Shown here: positions 1 through 13,400 of the stretch, one piece after another
Position numbering within the stretch: position 1 is the first letter of the stretch
Layout: every line of letters starts with the position of its first letter
Assembly (NCBI GenBank): GCA_021442155.1
Contig: CM038214.1
Span: 56,948,514 to 57,012,513, forward strand
Source: Cymbidium sinense
Taxonomy: Eukaryota > Streptophyta > Magnoliopsida > Asparagales > Orchidaceae
Length of the DNA: 64,000 bases
Direction: 5' to 3'
Made by a program: the position numbers and the translations under genes
The notes under the pieces: generated by a model
Databases searched by the model: none
Told to the model about the DNA's origin: nothing
What the model saw: the letters and a program-made list of their open reading frames with translations, nothing else

Positions 1-262
1 CTGACGGAGGGAGAGATCACGGATATGATGGTTGATCTATGACTCGAGAATAAGGTGGTTTGATGGGTAGAGAATTAAAGAATGGATAATGCTTATGGGC
101 TGTCTTTATAATATAGATGATTCTACTTATCAATGGTTTTTATTTTGATCTATGTGTGCTCATTTTGAACTATGTCACAACTTGCATCCTAGAAAACTCG
201 GTGTGTTACATGGTTGATGAAATCAAAAAGAAGAAATACCGAATTTGAATTTGTTCTCTTTT
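1..262 (+). pseudogene. GR-RBP 3' fragment, copy 1 (partial)
   Basis: This is the end of a glycine-rich RNA-binding protein coding region plus its 3'UTR, entering from beyond the window. The first bases read G-R-D-H-G-Y-D-G and then an in-frame TGA, matching the Arg/Gly/Tyr-rich tail of the better copy at 2563-3045. The following 190 bases align to that copy's 3'UTR, with shared words such as CATTTTGAACTATGTCACAAC, and end in an A-run where telomere-like DNA starts. The RNA-recognition part lies outside the window. It cannot encode a working protein. The sense strand is the CCCTAAA strand, as in all other copies. Confidence 0.8.
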
Positions 263-2562
263 AAAAAAAAGTAAGAAACCAAAATCCCAAAACCTTTGAC
301 TAAAACTTGAACCTTAATCCTAAAATCTAAACCTTAAATCGTAAACCCTAAAAACTATAAATCATAAACCCTAAATCCTAAATCCTAAACCCTAAAACCC
401 TAAACCCTAAACCCTAAACCCTAAAACTAAGCCCTAAACCCTAAACCCTAAACCCTAAACCTTAAACCCAAAACCCCAAACCCTAAACCCTAATCAAACC
501 CTAAACCCTAAACCTAGAAAGCTTAAAAACCTAAACTTAAATTAAATAAAACATAAAAATAAAATAAGTAAATAAAACCTAAAGCAAAATAAAATAATAA
601 AATAAAATAAAATAAAAACATAAACTAAAATAGTAACCTTAATTGAAAAAAAATAAAAAATAAATAAAAACATAAATTAAACTAAAAAGTAGAAAACTTA
701 AATAAAATAAAAACTAAACCTAAAATAAAAATAAATAACTCTAAAATAAAATAAAATAAAATAAAAACTAAATAAAAACCTAAACATAGAAAAATAAACC
801 TAAAATTAAATAAAAAATAAAACTGAAACCTAAACTTAAAAAAAAACCTAAACCTAAAATAAAAAAAAAATAAAATAAACCTAAACCAACACTAAAATAA
901 ACTAAACTCAAATAAATAAAACCTAAACCTAAACATAAAATAAACTAAACCTAAACCCTAAACTAAATAAAATAAAATAAAATAAAACTAAACTAAACTA
1001 AAAAATAAAACCTAAAATAAACCTATAAAACTAAAACCTAAACCTAAATAAAATAACCTACTAAGACCTAAAAATAAAAATAAACCTAAACCTGAAAATA
1101 AAATAAAATAAAACTAAGTAAAATTAACATAAACCTACTAAAAAAAAATAAACTAAAATAAAAAAACCTAAACTGGATAAATAAAACCAAAAGAAATTAT
1201 ACAAAAAAAATAAAATAAAAATAATAATAAATAAATAAAATAAACTAAATAACTTAATAAATTTAATCCTGTTTGGTTTGATTTCTTTAAAACCCCACCA
1301 CTGAGCCTACCACTGACCCTAAAAGCCTGAGCCTACCTACTAAATTCAAAGATCCTGACCCTACCCTAAAGACAGGCTGGCCCTAACACTACCAGCATGA
1401 TACCACACCACTGACTCTAAGGCTGAGCTCTGGGCCCTAGCCCCAAACCTAATGACCACCCACTGGTGACACTGAGCCTGAGGCCATCCTATAATCCAGG
1501 TAAACCTGGGCCTGAGCCTAATCTAACTATGGTATAAAACCTACTAAAAAATATATAAATTAAACTGAGCTAAATTAAAATAAAATCTATGCACAAAATA
1601 AAATAAATAAAACTAAAGTAAAAGATAAATATAAATTTAAACCTAAAAAATAAACAAAAATGAAAAACATAAACTAGAACAAATAAACTAAACTAAATAA
1701 AAATATAAAATAAACTAAATAAACATAATCTACTAGTTTACTTAATTTTTTTTTTGAAAAACCCTAAATCATAAACACTAAACCCTAAACACTAAATCAT
1801 AAACCATAAGCCCTAAACATAAAATAAAATAAAATATAAAATAAATAAAAACTTAAATCGATAAAATAAACTTTAATATAAAACATAAAAGTAAATAAAA
1901 ATAAGGCATAAACCCTAAACTAAAAAACTAAACCTAAAATAAAAATAAAATAAACAAAATTAAATAAACCTAAACCTAAACAAAAATAAACTAAACTGAA
2001 ATAAATAAAATCTAAACCTAAACTTAAAATAAACAAGACCTTAACCTAAACCTAAACTAAATATAATAAAATAAACTAAAGATAAACCTAAACTTAAACT
2101 AAAAAGTAAAACCTTAAAATAAACTTAAAATAAAAACCTAAAACCTAAATCTAAAAGAAATAAAATAAAAACCTAAACTTAATCCTAAAAATTAAAAATA
2201 AAACCTAAACCTAAACCAAAAAATAAACTAAAATAAATAAACCTAAAATAAATAAGCTAAACTAAATAAAATTAAAAAAACCTAAATATAAATAAAAAAA
2301 AGTTAACTAAAATAAATAAATAATAGACTAAATATACTAAATAAATGTTAATCCCTAAACCACTAACCCATAACCTAAAACCTAAACCTTAAAAACTTAA
2401 ACCTAAAGCATAAATCTAAAACCACAAACCATAAACCTAAACCCTAAACCTTAAATCCCAAACCTAAACCCAATCCAAACTAAACCCCAAACCATAAACT
2501 AAACCTAAAATAAATAAATTAAAAATAAGCCTAAACCCTAAAATCTAATAACCCTAAACTCT
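263..2562 (+). repeat. Telomere-like satellite, CCCTAAA strand
   Basis: This block holds degenerate plant telomeric repeat. Near-canonical CCCTAAA runs lie at about 340-510 and 1765-1810. Between them are long AT-rich stretches built of AATAAA and CCTAAA words. A linker (CTAGTTTACTTAATT followed by a T-run) sits at about 1731-1756 and is the reverse complement of the linker seen on the other side of 5836. The stretch 1290-1525 is richer in G and C, with many CTGAGCC and CCACTG words, and is discussed as a finding. I see no gene. Confidence 0.9.
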
Positions 2563-3045
2563 AAGAATGGAAGAACCTTAATGGCAGGAATATCACCATC
2601 AACTAGGCTCATTCTAGGTCTGGCGATGGAGGCAAAGGCGAAGGTGGCAGTTATCATAGTGGTGGTGGTGGATCTGGAGGTGCTGGTGGACATGGAGGTG
2701 GTGGTCAGAGCAGTGGTGGTTATGGAGGCGGGAGGAGAGATAGAGGTTACAACCATGGTGGTGGCAGAGGAAGATATCAGGGATATGATGGTGGATCCCA
2801 TGACTCTAGAGACCAAGGTGGTTCTAATGGGAACTAGAGAAACTGAAGAACAATTGATCCAATTTGTTGCTTAGAATTATGTCTTTACAATAGTGATGGT
2901 TCTAATTATCAGTGGTTTTTGTTTTTCTGTATGCCTGCTCATTTTGAACTATGTCACAACTTGTGTTTTAAAAAACTTAGTGTGTTACTTGGTTGAAGAA
3001 ATCAAAAAAAGAAATGCTGAATTTGAATTTATTCTCTATTAAAAA
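2563..3045 (+). pseudogene. GR-RBP 3' fragment, copy 2 (end of RRM plus Gly-rich tail)
   Basis: Read from 2568 in one frame to the TAG at 2835-2837, this gives W-K-N-L-N-G-R-N-I-T-I-N, a stop, then A-H-S-R-S-G and about 70 residues rich in Gly, Arg and Tyr. This is the last beta strand of an RRM followed by the glycine-rich tail of plant GR-RBPs, which bind RNA in nucleus and cytoplasm. The RNP1 and RNP2 motifs are absent because the fragment starts downstream of them. One in-frame TAG sits where Gln or Glu is expected in the N-E/Q-A motif; otherwise the 89-codon frame is open. The 3'UTR runs to about 3045. Both flanks are telomere-like DNA. It is not expected to be functional. Confidence 0.85.
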
Positions 3046-5835
3046 AAACTAAAAATCAAAAAACCCTAAACCCTTAAGTAAAACTATCACTTAAAATCTA
3101 AACCTAAACCATAAACCCTAAAACCTAAATGGTAAACACTAAACCCTAAACCCTAAAAAAAACCCTAAACCCAAACCTAAACCCTAAAACTAAACCCTTA
3201 ACCCTAAACCTAAACCCTAAACTAACTTTAAACTAAACCCTAAACTAATTCCAAATCTGAATAAAACCCTAAACCTTAAAATAAAAAAAATATAAAAAAA
3301 TAAAAACCTAAAATAAAATAAATAAATAAACCTAAAAATAAAATAAATAAACAAACCTAAAGCAAAATAAGATAAAAAAATAAAATAAAATGAAAACATA
3401 AACTAAAACCTAAACCTAAACCTAAAAAGAAAATAAAGTAAATAAATAAATAAAAACCTAAACTAAACTAAAAAGTAAAAAAAACAAAATAAAATTTAAA
3501 CTAAACCTAAAATAAAAATAAAATAACCCTAAAATAAAATAAAATAAAAACTAAATAAAAACCTAAACATAAAAAATAAACCTAAAAATAAGGAATAAAT
3601 AAAATTGAAACCTTAATTTAAAAAAAAAAACCTAAACCTAAAATAAACAAAATAAAATAAACTAAAATAATAAATAAAACCTAAACCTAAACCTAAAATA
3701 AATTAAACTTAAACCCTTAACTAAATAAAATAAATTAAATTAAAAATAAAACTAAACATAAACTAAAAATAAAACCAAAATAAACTAAAATAAAACATAA
3801 AACCTAAAAAACTAAATAAAATAAAACCAAAATAGACCTAAAATAAAAATAAACTTAAACCTGAAATAATAAAAAAAAATAAAACTAAACTTAAAATTAA
3901 CATAAACCTAAACCTAAAAAATAAACTAAAATAAAAAACCTAAACTAAAATAAATAAACATAAAATAAATAATCCAAAAAAAATAAAAAAATTTCTAAAA
4001 AATATAAAAAATAAAATAAAATAAAATAAATAAAAAATAAACTAAATAAATTTAAAATTACGGTTTACTTAATTTTTTTTTTTAAAAAAACCCTAAAAAA
4101 TTATAAATTATAAACCCTAACTAAACCTAAAACTAAAACACTATTAAATTCAAAACCCTAAAATGTAAACCCTAAAACCTTAAACCTTAAACCCTAAACT
4201 AACATTAAAACTTAAACCCTAAACCCTAAAAACCACCCTTAACCCTAAAGCCTAAACTCTAAAACCTAAATCCTAAACCCTAAACCCTAAGCTAACCCTA
4301 AACATTAAGTCCTAAATCTTAAACCCAAAACTAACACTAAAACTTAAGCTATCCCTAAACCCTCAATCTTAAATACTAAATACTAAAACCTAAACCACAA
4401 AACTAAAACCTAAAACACAAAAATTTAAACTAAATAAAACCTAAAAATAAAATAAATAAAATCTAAAACCTAAATAATAAAAATAAAAAGATAAAATAAA
4501 AAATATAAAAACTAAACTAAATAAAATAAAATAAAATATAAAAACTAAAGTAAAAAAATAAATAAAAACCTAAACTTGACTAAAAATAAAAATAACCTAA
4601 AAATAAAAAACCTAAATAAAATACAAACTAAATGTAAAATAAAAATAAATTAAACCTAAAATTAAACTAAATAAAAACTAAATAAAATCCTAAACCTAAA
4701 AAAATTAACTTAAAAATATATAAAAAATAAAACCTAAACCCAAAATTAAAAAAAAAACCTAAACTTAAAATAAACAAAATAAACAAAACATAGTAACAAA
4801 CAAAAACAAAAAATAAATAATACTAAACCTAAAACATAAATAAACTAAACCTAAATAAAATAAAATAAAATAAAATAAATAAAAGAAAAACTAAACTAAT
4901 AATAAAACCTAAAAATAAACCTAGAATAAAACAAATAAAAAATAATAAATAAACTAAACTAAAATAAAAATAAACCAAAACCAAAGTAAAGAAAATAAAC
5001 TAAATAAAAATATAAACAGATAAAAAATAAGATAAAAATATAACCCTAATAGGCCAGGCCACTAGGCCAAAACCCTGATCTAACCTAGCCTAACTACCCT
5101 GAGCTAAATAAGGCCAAATAGAGACCACTAATCCTTAACGCCTAGCCTGAGCCACTAAAAGGACCACTGGGCCCTAAACTGGGCCCTACCCTGGGCTTGA
5201 ACCAAATACCACTCATGCCCTAAACCATAAATCTAAACCTAAAAACTAAATACCTAAGATAATATAAAACTAAACTAAAGATAAAGATAAAATAAAGATA
5301 AACTTGCACTAACCTAAAATGACTAAACTAAAAGAGATAAAATAAAAAATAAAACTAAAATAAAATAAAATAAATAAAACCTAAATTAAAAATAAAATAA
5401 AACCTAAATAAATAAAAAATAAAAAAATAAAATAAACCTAAATAAAATAAAGTTTAAACACTAACAAACCTAAAAAAATAAACTAAAAAAATAAAATAAA
5501 ATAAATAAAAAAAACTAAAATAGAAAAACCTAAAGCCTCAAATAAAATAAAATAAAATAAACTACACTAAATAAATAAACTAAAATAAATAAAACCTAAA
5601 CCTAAACATAAAATAACTAAAATACTAAAAAATAAAAATAAAATAAATAAAATAAAACTAAGCTATAAAATAAAAACTAAAAAGAAACTTAAAATAAAAA
5701 TCTAAAACCTAATCCTAAAAAAAATAAAATAAAAACCTAAACCTAAACCTAAAATAAGAAATACTACCTAAACATAAATAAAATAAAATTAAAATCCTAA
5801 ACCTAAACATAAAAACTAAACTAAAATAAAAAACC
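3046..5835 (+). repeat. Telomere-like satellite, CCCTAAA strand
   Basis: Same satellite as 263-2562. Near-canonical CCCTAAA runs lie at about 3060-3245 and 4085-4330. A linker (GGTTTACTTAATT followed by a T-run) sits at about 4064-4082. The rest is AT-rich, made of AATAAA, ACCTAAA and CTAAACC words. The stretch 5050-5225 is unusually rich in GGCC, CTGAGC and GGGCCC words, like 1290-1525. No gene is visible; the small open frames here come from low-complexity sequence. Confidence 0.9.
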
Positions 5836-6934
5836 TAGGGTTTAAGGTTGAGGGTTTAGGATTGTAGGTTTAGGGTTTAGGGTTTAAGATTTAGGGATTA
5901 GAGCTTATGGTTTTTTTTTTTAAATTAAGTAAACCAATAGGTTTAAGTTTATTTAGTTTACTTTTTATTTATTTTAGTTTATTTTATTTATTTATGTAGG
6001 TTTAATTTTTATTTTTATTTAGTTTAGTTTACTTATTTTAAGTTTTTTATTTTAGTTTAGGTTTTTCTTTAAGTTTATTTTTTAGGTTTAGGTTTAGGTT
6101 TATGTTTAATTTTTACATTAGTTTTAAATTTATTTTATTTTTGTAGGTTTAGGTTTAGGGTTATTTTAGTTTTGTTTTATTTTGATATTTTAGGTTTTAC
6201 TTTTTGTTTATTTTTTTGGTTTTATTTGGTTTTTTAATTTTATTTTAGGTTAATTTTAAGTTTTTATTTTATTTTATTTTATTTTTTAGTTTAATTTAGG
6301 CTTTTTTGTTTTTTCTTTTTTATTTTATTTAGGTTTTTTATTTATTTTTTTTTATGTTTTTTATTTAGTTTAAGTTTAGTTTTTTTAGGGTGTAGGGTTT
6401 AGGTTAGGGTTTTATAGTTTAGTTTAAATAATTATATAGGGTTGGTTTATTTAGTTTAGTTTTAGGGTTTAGGTTTTAATTTAGGATTTAGGGTTATATT
6501 TAGGATTAGGGTTTAGATTTAGGTTTAGATTTGGTTATTAGGTTTAGGGTTTAGGGTTTATTTAATATAGGGTTAAAGGTTTAGTGTTTATGGTTTAGAA
6601 TTATAAACTATAGGTTTATTTATTTATATTTTATTTATTATAGTTAATGTAGCATTTGTTTTATGTTTATTTAAATAAATTTTATTTAAATTTAAAAAAA
6701 TAGGTTAAAATTTTATTTTAGTTTAGGCTAATTTATTTAAAGAGCTATTTAAGTTTATTTTATTTTATTTACAGTTAAGGTTTTATTTATTTTAATTTAA
6801 TAGTTTAGGTTTAGGTTTATTTTATTTTAGGTTTAGGAGTTTAGGGTTAATTTATACATATTGTTTGAGTTTAGAATTTAGAAATTTATTTTAGTTTATT
6901 TTATTTAGAAGGTTTAAGGTTTATAAGTTTAGGG
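5836..6934 (-). repeat. Telomere-like satellite, TTTAGGG on plus strand
   Basis: The repeat polarity flips at about 5836-5845, where ...AAAACCTAGGGTTTAAGG... joins a C-rich to a G-rich strand. After the flip the plus strand reads TTTAGGG (5840-5890, 6380-6600), a linker T-run/AAATTAAGTAAACC (about 5909-5935), and TTTATTTTATTT-type degenerate tracts. The block ends where the A-run of LINE copy A begins, at TTTT 6935-6938. No gene is seen. Confidence 0.88.
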
Positions 6935-7583
6935 TTTTAAACCCATGTGGGGAATTGCCACAAAAAGGTCATAAATGGGATAAACTCTAGAACTACTTGA
7001 AAGCTACAATCTAAGGGTAGATCCCTCTAGTTAAAAAGAAGCATTAAAGCAATCAAAAGATACAAATAGATTAACATAAAAGACAAAGGAAGATTAAGGC
7101 CAACCCAGTGAGAATGCATGACACTATGGAGCAAACCTAAGAGGACAAGAGAAAACACTGCATAACGAAATGAAATTAGAGTTAAGGTAATACATAATGA
7201 TAACTAAAATAGCATAATGAGAATGATAGTAAAGAATTGTGATAGAGGAGGCTTCCCAAGGAAGCAAATATCATCAAACTTGAAGGGTTACATCACAGAG
7301 CTACTAAAGGGAGTGAAATCATCCACATATCAAAACAAACTATGTGAAGATAGGATGTTGAAAGTCTTATGAGCTTTATTACCTGCAAACCTAAATAAAA
7401 CTATATATAATATAGAGAGGAAAGTGTAAAGGTCAGAAAGATAATCCCATGCAAAAATATCATCAATATAATCACCTTGACATGAGGATACCATATGAAA
7501 TAGGCCAGAAAACCATCCATAAGAAAGAGAAGACGACCTGAAATCATAAACAAGTCGATGAGCCTATAAGCAACATCATCCCA

Positions 7584-7642
<59 letters not shown>

Positions 7643-10458
7643 TCTTAGCAATACAAGTAAAGTCGAAAAATGAGCCCAATCATAATAATGAATCAAGTGA
7701 ATAAACCCTTATTAATATCCATATCGGTAGTTGGAAAAAAAAATTGTAAAGGAAGGTAGCATAACCCAATATGAAAAACAACACCAAATAAAGATAGTCG
7801 AACCATTCGATAGCGACAGGACAAAAATTGGATAATCGGTTACAAACAACCAAGGACAAAGATGACAAAAGAAGTCCATAGTACACCATTGAATAGACAT
7901 TGCATTCCAAGGAGATAGGCACAAGTCTAAATGAACGGATGGGAATAGAAATAGCGGATTAATGTAGATCCATTATCGAGAAATGAAAAATGACAAACAC
8001 AAATAGGGCAATCGAAAAGCCCAATAACAAAATAGTTAGTGCAACATTGGAACCCAGGAGGATAAATCAAAATGGGGATTCAAATTAGGGTCCTCATTAG
8101 AATCTAGAAAAAAGAAGATAACAAATAACTAAGACAAAAAATAGCCAAGACATAAAATAACAACAACAAGGACATCGAGGGGAAGATGGGAGAACCTCTC
8201 AATCGAGTAGACATTGCAATAGTTAGTAACCAAGTAGATAGAGCATAAAAACATGGATCGAAGAAGCGGGCTAACAATGAAAAAAATAATCGAACAAAAG
8301 TCAAAAATAACTGGCGAACATAGGACCTTAAAGTCCTACAACCAAGAAAGATAGAGCCAACATTGGAATCCTGAGAAATAAGGATAGCAAATATCGAAGA
8401 CAACAAAAAGCCAAGATAATGAAAACTAGCTAGCTAGCCAGAGAACCACCCATTCAGAATAAACGGTGCAATAGATACAAGTTTAACTGAAAGAAGATAA
8501 AAAAAAAAAGCGGCGAGATAAAGCGGTCCATAGAATTGGATGATAAGCATATAATAAACCAATAAGGAGATTCAAATCAAAGCCACCAAGTCAACAACTT
8601 CATTAGAAGCTTCTGAACAAAACAAACCAAAACCCGAAATAACATGTAGAGTATTAATCAGTTCAACCACCAATAGATAATTAGAGGTGGCCAAAAAACC
8701 CATTGAGTAAATAGAGCATATGTAAAAATCCAAATAAATAGATGGAAAATCATAGGGTTCTGCACAATTTGAACAGAACCAAGGGTGACAAAATAGTAGC
8801 AGGAGAAATCAACAGTTGTCCAATTGTTAACAGCAAAAATAGTCAAAGAAATAAAAGGCAATAAACAGATAATAACCACAAAGACAACCTGCTGGACAAA
8901 GGACCCTAAAATCAAAAAGCCAACAGTGGTAGCAATAAAATAAAAATTACACCCACTATATAAAATTCCAATAAAAAATAGAGATGTAAACTAGCAACAG
9001 AAAGGGTTCAAAAGATAATCAATAGAAAAAACCTTCAAGATAAAGATGATCAAGCTAGCAGCTAAACCCACAACCAAATTAAAGGAAAATTGAGAAGCCA
9101 TGAAGGAAGTCAAAACCTACAAGGAATTAATAAAATTGAATAGGAAATTGCAAAATCTCTCTTGGCATATTGGGAATATGAGGTTGGGCAAAACAATCAC
9201 AAGACAACATAAGACATCTGAACGGATAAACAACCCGTAACAGCGGATAAAAGACTCAATGATCCAGACCATCCAACAACCAAGAAAGAAAATAATAGCA
9301 AGTTGGCCATAAAACCAACTATTCAAATTATACAATGCATAAGTTAAATCCCAGATAGTTAAGGAAGAGGTCTAGCCAAGACTAGCTAAATCAGGATGTA
9401 AAAAGCAGTTGGTGAAAATAGCAGCATCCCAGGTTTTAATAGCATAAACATTCAAAAAAATGAGAGATAAGAAACAGTCAAGTAGAAAAATAAAAGCCAT
9501 CTTGCAGTCTACAACCTCAATAGAGGCCAACTGAATAAAATAAAATAAAACCCCAGAAACAGCATGAGGAGCAATAATCCAGATCAAACATCCGGGATAA
9601 TAATTACCAACAAGGCTGGATGCACAATTTTAACAAAGCCAAAGGTAAAAAACAATAGATTAATTGATCAGCGTGCTGGATAAGAAACGAAAAGGCATTG
9701 AAGAACACCGGGCAATAAATAGCTAACAAACACAAGGTTAGCCGAGGATAGTGAATCAATCCAACGACCATAGGTTAAAACAACACTACAATTATTGTAA
9801 CCATAAGATAAGTCAATAGAAAGCAGTGGGGCAACAGAGCTACCATAAGGGTTCAAAAGGGTATTATAAATGAAATCCTTTAAAGAAATTAGGCTAGTAG
9901 CAAAACTACCCTCCTCAGAGAAATCAAGCTGAAAGGAATTCATTAAACAATACCAAACCTGCAAAGAACCATTAATAATAACAAAGGTATTACATTTTCT
10001 TTCCTTACCAGTATGTAAGTTGGGGTTAGCATATACATTAAACCAACTCCAAGACCAGCCTTCTGGACAAAGGGCCCAAAATCCCAATAGCCAACAATCA
10101 AACCTTTAACATAGATGTTGCATCCAGAAATAACAAGATCCCAAACAAGGTTGGGATAATTAAACCAACAGTAGATGCCACTTAGCTCATGAAAGGACCA
10201 GCAAGGAGTAATATGATGCATCAACAAATTCTGAAGAAACAGCAGCACATTAACAGTAAAAATAGTAGAGGCAGTAAGCTCCCAATTAAAGCTAAGATAA
10301 TTAAACCAATAGCATGTGCCACAGGGATCTACAAGTAAACAACAATGGATATCAGGTTGATGCATCAGCAAAGACCAAAGAAATAACATTAGCAAATAAA
10401 AAATGATCATGCAATAAAAGAGGTATTGAAGCAGATGAATCCAATAGGTTAGATTAAT
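6935..10458 (-). other. LINE A long 3'UTR (about 3.5 kb)
   Basis: After the RNase H stop there are about 3.5 kb before the A-run, far longer than the coding families usually carry. On the plus strand it is rich in CCAAC/CAACCAA words, so the minus strand is T/G-rich and gives chance hydrophobic frames. Blocks recur in LINE D: for example AGCAAGTTGGCCATAAAACC at about 9298 matches AGCAAGTTGGCCAACAACC at about 61867, in the same flanking order. No conserved protein is recognised. A TA microsatellite interrupts it at 7588-7639. Confidence 0.7.
7588..7639. repeat. (TA)n microsatellite, about 26 units
   Basis: An uninterrupted TA dinucleotide run inside the 3'UTR of LINE A. It creates the Ile-Tyr repeat in a spurious minus-strand frame. 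The length is likely polymorphic. Confidence 0.95.
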
Positions 10459-13400
10459 TTAGAGATAAGGAAACCTAGTATTGTCCAGTAACCAAGCCAT
10501 GCAAATGTTTAGGAAGGGTTAGTTGATCAAAGAATTTTATTCCATCAATAGCACCCAAATTGGCGGATAATCAGTACATGGATTACCCTCACACCATACA
10601 TGAGTGATTTTAAAGTAGAGTTGGGCAAGGAGAGTTCTAGTTTCCTTAATAAGGTAGTACAATTCAGTATTGCCCAATTTGGTGGAAGTCAAGAGATCAA
10701 TCAGCAGAAGGGCATCCACCTCATTCCAAATATTGAGCCAACCTTTTTGAAGGCAAATCTCAAGATCTTTGTACACTACCATGAGCTCAGTAAAGGGAAT
10801 AGAGCAAGGATTAAGGAGGTAAGCAAAAGCACATAGGACTTTTCCATTAAGATTTCTAAAAATACCACGACAGACTGAACCTTTATGAGAGATAGAGCCA
10901 TCAGTGTTAACTTTAATAGTGTTAAGATGAGGTTTTATCCAATAAATAATCTTGTCATCTTTACAGATGTGGTGATCTGACAAGTTAAAACCAGTTTAAT
11001 GGCCATAAATTTGCAACCTTTGAATTGTTTGTATTTCAATTAAATTTGCATTAAACAAGTCACAGATTTTATTTTTAGTTCTATAAATTATCCTCATGTG
11101 ATTCATAGGGATCTCACGATGTTTTGCATCCTTTTGGTCCATCCATATGAACCAAATAAGAGTGATAGCAGTTATGACTTTAATGTGTCCTTTAATAGTG
11201 TTGTCAAAATAAACTTCAAGAAGTTGGTATAAATTTAAAGAGCCATTGAAAATGACAATGTTAAAGAGGTAATCATACCAAATCCAAAGTTTAGAAGCAA
11301 TGGCCCCATTAACAAAAACTTGATTCACATTCTCAATGTGAAAATAGCATTGGCATTTTGAAGGTAATTGAAAACCTTTACCCCCACAACAAGGAGTCCA
11401 CAGGGATGAAGTTTTTCAAAATCAAGTAAGAATAAGAATAAGTAGGGATATTGTTGTTCCAAAGTTTAGAAAACACATAGGTAAAATCATGAGTTTCTTT
11501 AATGTGAATCCAAACATTTTTAAAGTTGAAATCACCATTATGTGAAAGCTTAAAAAGGATCTAATCTTGATTGGTAGGAATGATAGGAATAGTAGTATGC
11601 TTATTTAAAAGAGAGGGAGGAATATGATCGGTAAATACTATTGTTCCACATATTATTCGAGAAAAGTTCACCTAGCATCGTGGAATGGGTAGAAAGTAAG
11701 CGTCAATGGACCCACCTCACTCAGGTTATCTTGCCAAAAGAAAGAAGAGCCACAGTTAATCCCCCAAGAAATTAAATATTCAGCATCCCATTTTACGGAA
11801 TAAAGTCTTTTCCAAACAGGAGAGTCTCCCGCTTTATAGGGGCAAATGAGAGGGTGCTTACCCTGGCAGTATTTAGTAGTCATGAAATTAGCCCATAGAC
11901 TATTATTTTTCCTAAAATTCCACCAAAGTTTATAAGAAAAAGCAACGATAGTTTCCTTGATTGGTTTACATCTAAGACCACCTTTAGCAAAAGTTCCACA
12001 GGTTTTATACCAAGAGGTCCAGTGCATTTTTTTTAGAGGAATTGTTAGATCCTCAGAAAAATTTGTTAATGAGCCACTCAATTCTGTTAATGATAGAGTT
12101 GGTCGGCACAATGGTTTGAATGAGATACAAAGGCATGGAGTTAAGGGTGCTCTTAATCAAAGTGAGCCTACCACCAAAAGAAAGTAAGTGAAATTCCCAA
12201 ACAGAAATTTTATTAGAGATTTTTTGGATTAGCTCATCAAAAAGGTGAGATCTTTTTTGACCTTTAAAAGAGGAGCACCAAGATATTTAATAGGAAGTTG
12301 TTGATGTTGAAAATTAGTAATTCTCAAGATTTGGTTGGTCCTATTGCTAGGGATTTTAGAAGAAGGAATGAAACAACTTTTTGCCTTTGTTGAGAAAAAG
12401 ACTATTTTTGTTGCCAAATTTATTTAAAAGATTCTTAATAATTTTAAAGTGAGGAATTGAGGCATTGTAAAAGATTATAAAGTCATCAGCAAAACTAAGA
12501 TGAGTGACAGAAGACCACCTTGAGTTCTATAAAACATCCTAGGATTATTATAAAAGATCATTCGACTCCTTGATAGATATTCAATGAAATAAAAGAGTGG
12601 GAGATAGGGGATCCCCTTGTCTCAAACCATGCTTTGAAGGGAAAATACCTAGGGATTCATCATTCATGATAACAGAGAACCAAACATTTGTAATGCAATT
12701 TTTGATGAGGCCAATAAAATTACCAGAAAACCCAAGCAAATGAAGAATTTGAAAGAGGAAATCCCAAGAGAGGTTATCAAAAGCTTTAGTGATGTCCAGT
12801 TTGAAAAGGATGTTACCACCTCTGATAGGAATGTCAATATCATGAATCAGCTCTTGCGCTAGAAGTATGCTATCAGATATTGCTCTACCTTTAACGAAGC
12901 TAGTTTGGTTGGGGGAAATAATTTTAGGTAGCATCAGACTAATTCTATTAGCAATTAATTTAGCAATTAGTTTATGAAAGAAGGTGCAAAGGCAGATAGG
13001 TCTGAAATCGCCCCAAGATTCAAGATTATTAATTTTGGGAATGAGTACTATGGAAGTGCTAGAAAAATATCTACGTAAAGGGTTACCCTCAAAAAAATCA
13101 ACAATTGCATCAATAAGGTCAGTCTTAATAATAGGCCAACAATATTGAAAGAATTGAGTCGTGTAGCCTTCAGGGCCAGCAATAGAATCAGTGTTCATGC
13201 TATTGAGAATACTACCAATCTCAGCTTCCGTAGGACGTAAACTGAGTAAGTGGTTTTCATCATTAGATATTGTAGAGGAGATCAAATGTGTGTTGGAGAT
13301 GGCTTCTAAGGAGGGGTTTTTGTTTAATAAAATTTGAAAATGATGTATGATAGAATCTTTAATATCATTATTATCAGTAATCCAGGTTTCATTATCATTT

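Noticed and set aside
2538..2816. Minus-strand Ser/Thr-rich open frame opposite GR-RBP copy 2, and similar plus-strand frames at 16573-16824, 19936-20124 and 59815-60009
   Set aside because: They are antisense readings of the Gly-codon-rich tail (GGT/GGA read as ACC/TCC). Glycine-rich coding DNA routinely gives such shadows.
3217..3399. Phe/Ile-rich minus-strand frame
   Set aside because: Translation of the AATAAA/CCTAAA repeat; no biological meaning.
5836..5845. Chromosome end-to-end fusion site
   Set aside because: The order of strands (C-rich then G-rich) is the reverse of what fused telomeres give.
8104..10410. Hydrophobic minus-strand frames in the LINE A 3'UTR that look like membrane proteins
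   Set aside because: The strand is T/G-rich low-complexity sequence, so Phe, Leu, Val and Trp codons are expected. Frames are short and overlapping, and no family is recognised.
10600..10836. Plus-strand frame of 78 codons opposite the LINE A RNase H
   Set aside because: Antisense shadow of the conserved RNase H frame at 10537-10983.
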